Assembly (NCBI GenBank): GCA_030549335.1
Contig: CM060186.1
Span: 20,513,189 to 20,577,188, forward strand
Reading direction: 5' to 3'
Origin: Pontederia crassipes
Taxonomy: Eukaryota > Streptophyta > Magnoliopsida > Commelinales > Pontederiaceae
Length of the DNA stretch: 64,000 bases
Shown in pieces: positions 59,751 through 64,000 of this stretch. Below the pieces are notes generated by a model that worked only from the letters and a program-made list of their open reading frames with translations, ran no database searches and was not told the DNA's origin. Each line of letters starts with the position of its first letter. The stretch's first letter is position 1. The translations under genes were made by a program, and so were the position numbers.

Positions 59751-61329
59751 GGATGAATGTTGTGAGCCTGGGTTGCGATCCATTTGGAAAGTACAAAGGC
59801 ATGGATGTACAATTAGTTAGGATGAAATGAGATGAAATACAAAAAATATAAAATATGTTATAATAGCCCAATATGTCAATAAAAATAAAAAAGTAGAACA
59901 CTAGAAGCGCAATGAAAAGATGATGCATGATGTCACTAACTCTGCACAAAGATGATCTTATCTATGACAATGATTTTACCTCATGACGTCAATGTTAATT
60001 CTGATCATCCTTATGATCATGCACAATGATGATATAATATATGATCGAAGAATATTCCTTAAAGATGATAATTAACCATGATGAGGGATTGTGTCCACGG
60101 ATACCATTGATCTTTTATATGATTTTTATTTATTTTGCTATATCTTATGTCACTACTGATCTTAGCGATCCACATGATGATGATTTTTATTTATTTCTTC
60201 ACATAACGCTTGATGATACCATTGATGATCTTAATGATCCATAAGATAATTTAGATGATTCTTTTATGATTAAAGAATGATCCTGTGATGGCGATTATCA
60301 ATCTGTGACGTCATTCAACATTTTTTTTATTCTCTTATGATGTCCCATGTTTAGGTAATTGACCATACCATATTCTACTATGATGATTCCTAACATTAGG
60401 ATTGTCTATGACCATGCCGTATTTTTTTATGATTTTGATAATTGTGATCACCCATGAAATTGATCTTGAGATATTCTATCTCGCATCCAATGATACTTAT
60501 CGAACCTATTTGTGAACCATAATGACTGTCACACGGTAAGAATAATTATGAGCCATGCTCAATGTTCCCGGAGGCCTTGTATATGATATCCTACCATTCA
60601 GCTACATGTAGGAATGAAATAGGTGAAATAAAATTTCTAAGGCCTAAGATCTGAAACAGATAAAAGATTATGCGAAAAAAAAGTAACTAAAATATGTTAG
60701 TTCATTTGAGGTGTTGGAACTCGTCGATAAGGGTGATTATAGTCTAGCATTACCTTCATCTTACGAACGAGTTTGCAATATCTTCAACATCTCAATGCCC
60801 AAAAGTTGGATATAGAAGATGCTTAATCTAAACTACTGATTTGAAAAAAAAATGTCCATATGATTGCATGACATTCTCATATGTTTACCCATGATGATAT
60901 GGAGCTAACTTTGTTTCCAAGAGCCTTAAGTGATCCCTTGTGATCAAAAGATAGCATGATAGGTTAAGAAAAAAATATAAAATGAAAAGAGGTTTGCCAG
61001 TATTTACGTAAAGTGGATTTTACCACATTGAATGAGGTAATTCCTTTATCGTGGGGCACTCATGGCACTGATTTCGTTAACATATTGATGAAAGAAAATA
61101 CTATATAATGTAAGGACATTGTCCATAATTTATATGGTGATGAAAGGACTCTCCTTAAGATGATGAAAAAATGACCAATAATGATTCCAAATAAAAGAAA
61201 GACTATAATACAAATGGCTTAAGAATTTTTCTTATTAGTAAGCTCTTAATATATGATTAATTCGATGCTTTGTATTGGAGGTTGTGTCAATCACTAGTTT
61301 GTTGGAATGAAGTTGGCAAATGAAAGTTC

Positions 61330-61873
61330 AGAGGAACTAAAGGATACTGAGAAATATGTCAAGAAGGTGAAGCTAATATAGCAAAGAATGAAGGTACCTA
61401 TGCACACAAGGGCCCATGTGAGCAGATTTTTTTGAGTAGGTGATCAGGTACTGCTAAAAGTCTCCCCGACAAAAGGAGTCATGAGATTTAGCAAGAAGGA
61501 TAAGCTCAGTCCGAGGTATGTGGGTCCGTTCGAGGTACTGGAATTAGTCAGAGAGGCGGCATGCAGATTAGCACTACCCCCATCATATGGATGAGTTCAT
61601 AATGTTTTTCGTATATCTATGCTCCGAAAGTATAAACATAATGAGGCAAATATTACCAGATATGAGGAGCCGAATCTTAAAGAAGATCTCACGTAATGAA
61701 GAGCAGCCACTCAGAATCCTAGAATACAAAGTCCAACGTCACAAGAACAGAGATGTGCCACTAGTTAAAGTCGCATGGAGTCATCACCAAGGCGATGAAG
61801 CGACTTGGGAACTCGAGTCAAAAATGCGGCAACAGTTTCCCAGACTATTTGGTAAGTTCCTACACTATACATA
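61330..61873 (+). pseudogene. pol: Integrase C-terminus and chromodomain of the Tekay-like element
   Basis: Pieces read [17 protein letters not shown] and [18 protein letters not shown] (about 61440-61550), then LALPPSYG and VFRISMLRKYKH in another frame. The chromodomain follows in a continuous frame: LRILEYKVQRHKNRDVPLVK and VAWSHHQGDEATWELES (61710-61820), ending FGKFLHYT with TAA at about 61872-61874. This C-terminal chromodomain with ...VPLVKV-W-H is typical of Tekay/Del elements. Confidence 0.85.
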
Positions 61874-61908
61874 ATTCGAGGAAGAATTTTATTTTAAGGG
61901 GTTTATAA

Positions 61909-62869
61909 TGTGACGTCCGAAAATTTCGTTAAAAAAAATAAAAAGAAAAAAAAGTGGACTCGTTCGTAACTGTCTCCTACATTCACGAAGCACCACTATG
62001 CCCTTATAATGGTGACCTACACGCCGACCTAAAGGATTTTTACCATCTTGGCATCACGGCAGGAGAGGTGGAGAGAGAAGCGCCGAGACGCCGTGACCGA
62101 GGGAGACGTGTAGGCCGTCAATAGTGAAATCAAGTTCGTCGCTTACAAAAGGTACACAAAAATCTGCTATAGTCAGTAGAGCTTATTAAGAAATTTTGAT
62201 CATTATTAGAGCCTTTAAAAATACATCATGCGCAGTCATTTTGTCTTACTTTCTTATCGTGATCGATGTCAGATGGGATGATTTATGGTGCTAAAGTCTG
62301 CCTTATTTATACTATTTCATGTGAATAATGGCCAATGTCCTATTTCAGGCTGTCAATTCGTATGAATATTTTTCTTTAATCACATTATTAGAAATGACAT
62401 ACATTCGTATTTCGTGCCGAACATATTAACGTGTATAGTCATATCTATCTTGTATGGTTCCACGCATCTTGCACATACAAACATCACTATGGGTGCAATT
62501 AATGCTCTGAAATGATGTTTTCATAAATTCAGTTAATGCTTTTAGCAGGCAACACACACCCTTAAATATATTCATACGTACTCATCATGCCATCATGCCT
62601 GCTACAGCACCCATGTTAATACATCTTTACATCTTAATCATTCCATTAGTATATTAATATAGTAACCCTATTACAATACTCCCTGCTGATCCACAAAGTC
62701 TATTTTTGCCGCTACTTATCAATGCATAAATATTCTGATGTATTTCTACAGATTTATATATTCTTATTCCACAATTTTACGGTCGGTCATTTTCATACGT
62801 ATGTCATGTCTCGCAACGTTCCCGAAGTGTATTCGGCCACGTGGCGAAGTACATTTCGGGGGCGTTACA
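61909..62869 (+). repeat. 3' LTR of the Tekay-like element (961 bp)
   Basis: It starts TGTGACGTCCGAAAATTTCG directly after a purine-rich AAGGGG stretch and ends CATTTCGGGGGCGTTACA. It follows the chromodomain stop by about 35 bp. Confidence 0.8.
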
Positions 62870-64000
62870 AAACTTTTGGTTCTCATTCTATCCATGCATT
62901 TAGTCCCGTCCTTATCAATGTAATCGGCCCATGCACGTTCTCCAGTATACGCTGGAGATTGGCTGGAGTTGAATTTTCAGACCCTGAAATCTTCTGACCA
63001 TTATTGATCTTTCCTCGCCTTGTATTGTTGCTCCATGCATGCAGTACTGCGCATGTATCACACTTGTTTAAAGTTGGAAAGAGAACGAGTAATATGCTGC
63101 ATGCATGGCTTATCAAGTTGGGAATCCAGAAACCCTGCAGGCAAGCTTTGACAAAGAAAAGCTCGACAAGAAAACTTGTTACTGTGAAATGACATTGACA
63201 GCACGCTTGTCTTGAAAAATATCTCATCAGCTATATAAATGCCATTTGACATGATAATTGTGCAACTGTTGGATTCCTTTGATCAATATTATATAACATG
63301 TGAACCTGGAGAGCCATCTCTTCCGAGTACATAACATACCACATCAAAACAGATATGATATGATTCTCAAATCCATAATGTGATATCATGCTTATTATGA
63401 CAACTCTTTTTTTCTTCCCCCACTCCCCGGAATTATATGTCTCTCTGCATGTTTCATGAGAACTCTTGACTTGTTCCCAAGCTCTAGATCGATCCTATAT
63501 ACAGATGTATCCACTTGGACTTTTCTTTATTCCATCCCACGTTGATGACTCACACCATCACTTATTAATTTTCACAGTATACCAAGCATCCAACATTCGT
63601 ACCGAAACACATCAACATTAGTCATTCCCTAGATCTGTTTAGCTAAAAGAGATCCACAAGAATGTGAAATTTATCTCCAGATCTTGTCTTTTTTTGTGGA
63701 TATTATGTCTTTCCTGAATTATAGAACGTAGCCTGTGTGGAATGCAAGATCAAGAATAAGTCAGCAACGAATCCTTTGTAATCTCAGAGAATCTTTGCGA
63801 TCTTCGAGTGCTGACCAATGACAATGTGGCGTCCGGAAAAAAAAAGACAAAAAATGCTAACCCTGCAAGCTTATATAGATTTTCTGATCTAATTAGGCTT
63901 TTAAGTACAAACCATATCCGAATTAGAGCCATTTGGAAGACATCTTTCTCTGCACACCGTTGACTGATCCGTTATTAGGTTACAACTGGAGTTTTGAATC
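62870..64000. other. Intergenic DNA
   Basis: No gene was recognised. At 63826 TGTGGCGTCCGGAAAAAAAA weakly resembles the start of the Tekay-like LTR, but nothing further supports an LTR within the window. Short open frames near 62.9-63.25 kb on both strands overlap each other and lack motifs. Confidence 0.35.

Larger units (their letters stand above)
57385..62869 (+). mobile_element. Heavily decayed Tekay-type Ty3/Gypsy element fused to an inverted fragment
   Basis: A 3' LTR (61909-62869), a primer-binding site (58051-58066), decayed RT and a better preserved integrase C-terminus with chromodomain define a plus-strand Tekay-like element. Its 5' LTR survives only as about 27 bp ending GGGAGCGTTACA at 58050. 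Left of that lies an antisense RT fragment and, from 57385, an inverted LTR end, so two elements or an inverted piece have been joined. Internal sequence is full of stops. Confidence 0.75.

Noticed and set aside
59542-59949. Open frame of 135 codons containing a long Ser-Leu repeat
   Set aside because: The repeat is the translated (GA)n microsatellite; the rest has no motif.
63826-63860. TGTGGCGTCCGGAAAA as the start of another Tekay-like LTR
   Set aside because: Similarity covers about 14 bases plus an A run, and the window ends too soon to find LTR body or end.

Overview
This is a stretch of a nuclear plant (angiosperm) genome. Two intron-rich housekeeping genes sit in a gap-rich, AT-rich background filled with transposable elements. 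Plant origin is shown by the plant-type RRP41-like and GPI8 proteins, the FAR1-type Mutator transposase, chromodomain Ty3/Gypsy elements primed by initiator tRNA-Met, CACTA (En/Spm) remnants and Helitron, Harbinger and hAT debris. The species cannot be named from the sequence. Most coding-looking stretches outside the two host genes are broken transposon proteins.

Layout. 1-7.7 kb: intergenic, with a hAT-type MITE, a short non-LTR retrotransposed insert with a perfect 19-bp target duplication, and a ~300-bp tandem duplication. 7.8-10.7 kb (minus): a complete seven-exon gene for the exosome subunit RRP41-like/MTR3. 12.06-17.83 kb: a full-length but inactivated chromodomain Ty3/Gypsy element with two 544-bp LTRs. 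18.7-21.14 kb: 3' part of a CACTA transposon with a decayed accessory ORF and a dense subterminal repeat block. 22.7-24.7 kb: a probable Tekay-like LTR. 24.7-25.9 kb: a 1.1-kb foldback palindrome. 26.06-35.85 kb: a Mutator-like element with ~507-bp terminal inverted repeats. It carries a FAR1/MULE/SWIM transposase, a convergent GRF zinc-finger/membrane gene, a captured ITN1-like ankyrin/PGG fragment and an internal 3.7-kb solo LTR. 36.27-40.97 kb (minus): a complete ten-exon GPI8 (GPI transamidase catalytic subunit) gene. 41.5-50 kb: MITEs, a Helitron N-terminal fragment, GC-rich blocks and a second CACTA-like ORF. 50.53-53.43 kb: a Mutator-type MITE with a 10-bp target duplication, split by a 2.23-kb solo LTR with its own 5-bp duplication. 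54.6-56.6 kb: a very AT-rich degenerate repeat. 57.4-62.87 kb: a heavily decayed Tekay-type element joined to an inverted RT fragment. The rest is intergenic.

The two host genes are unrelated in function (nuclear and cytoplasmic RNA decay; GPI-anchor attachment in the ER) and look intact: exon phases close across every junction I could place. The most interesting unit is the Mutator-like element. Its transposase and a second small gene are transcribed towards each other, as mudrA and mudrB are in maize MuDR, but the second gene is a GRF zinc-finger protein with a C-terminal membrane segment. A host gene fragment is trapped between them, and the element ends about 420 bp past the GPI8 stop codon.
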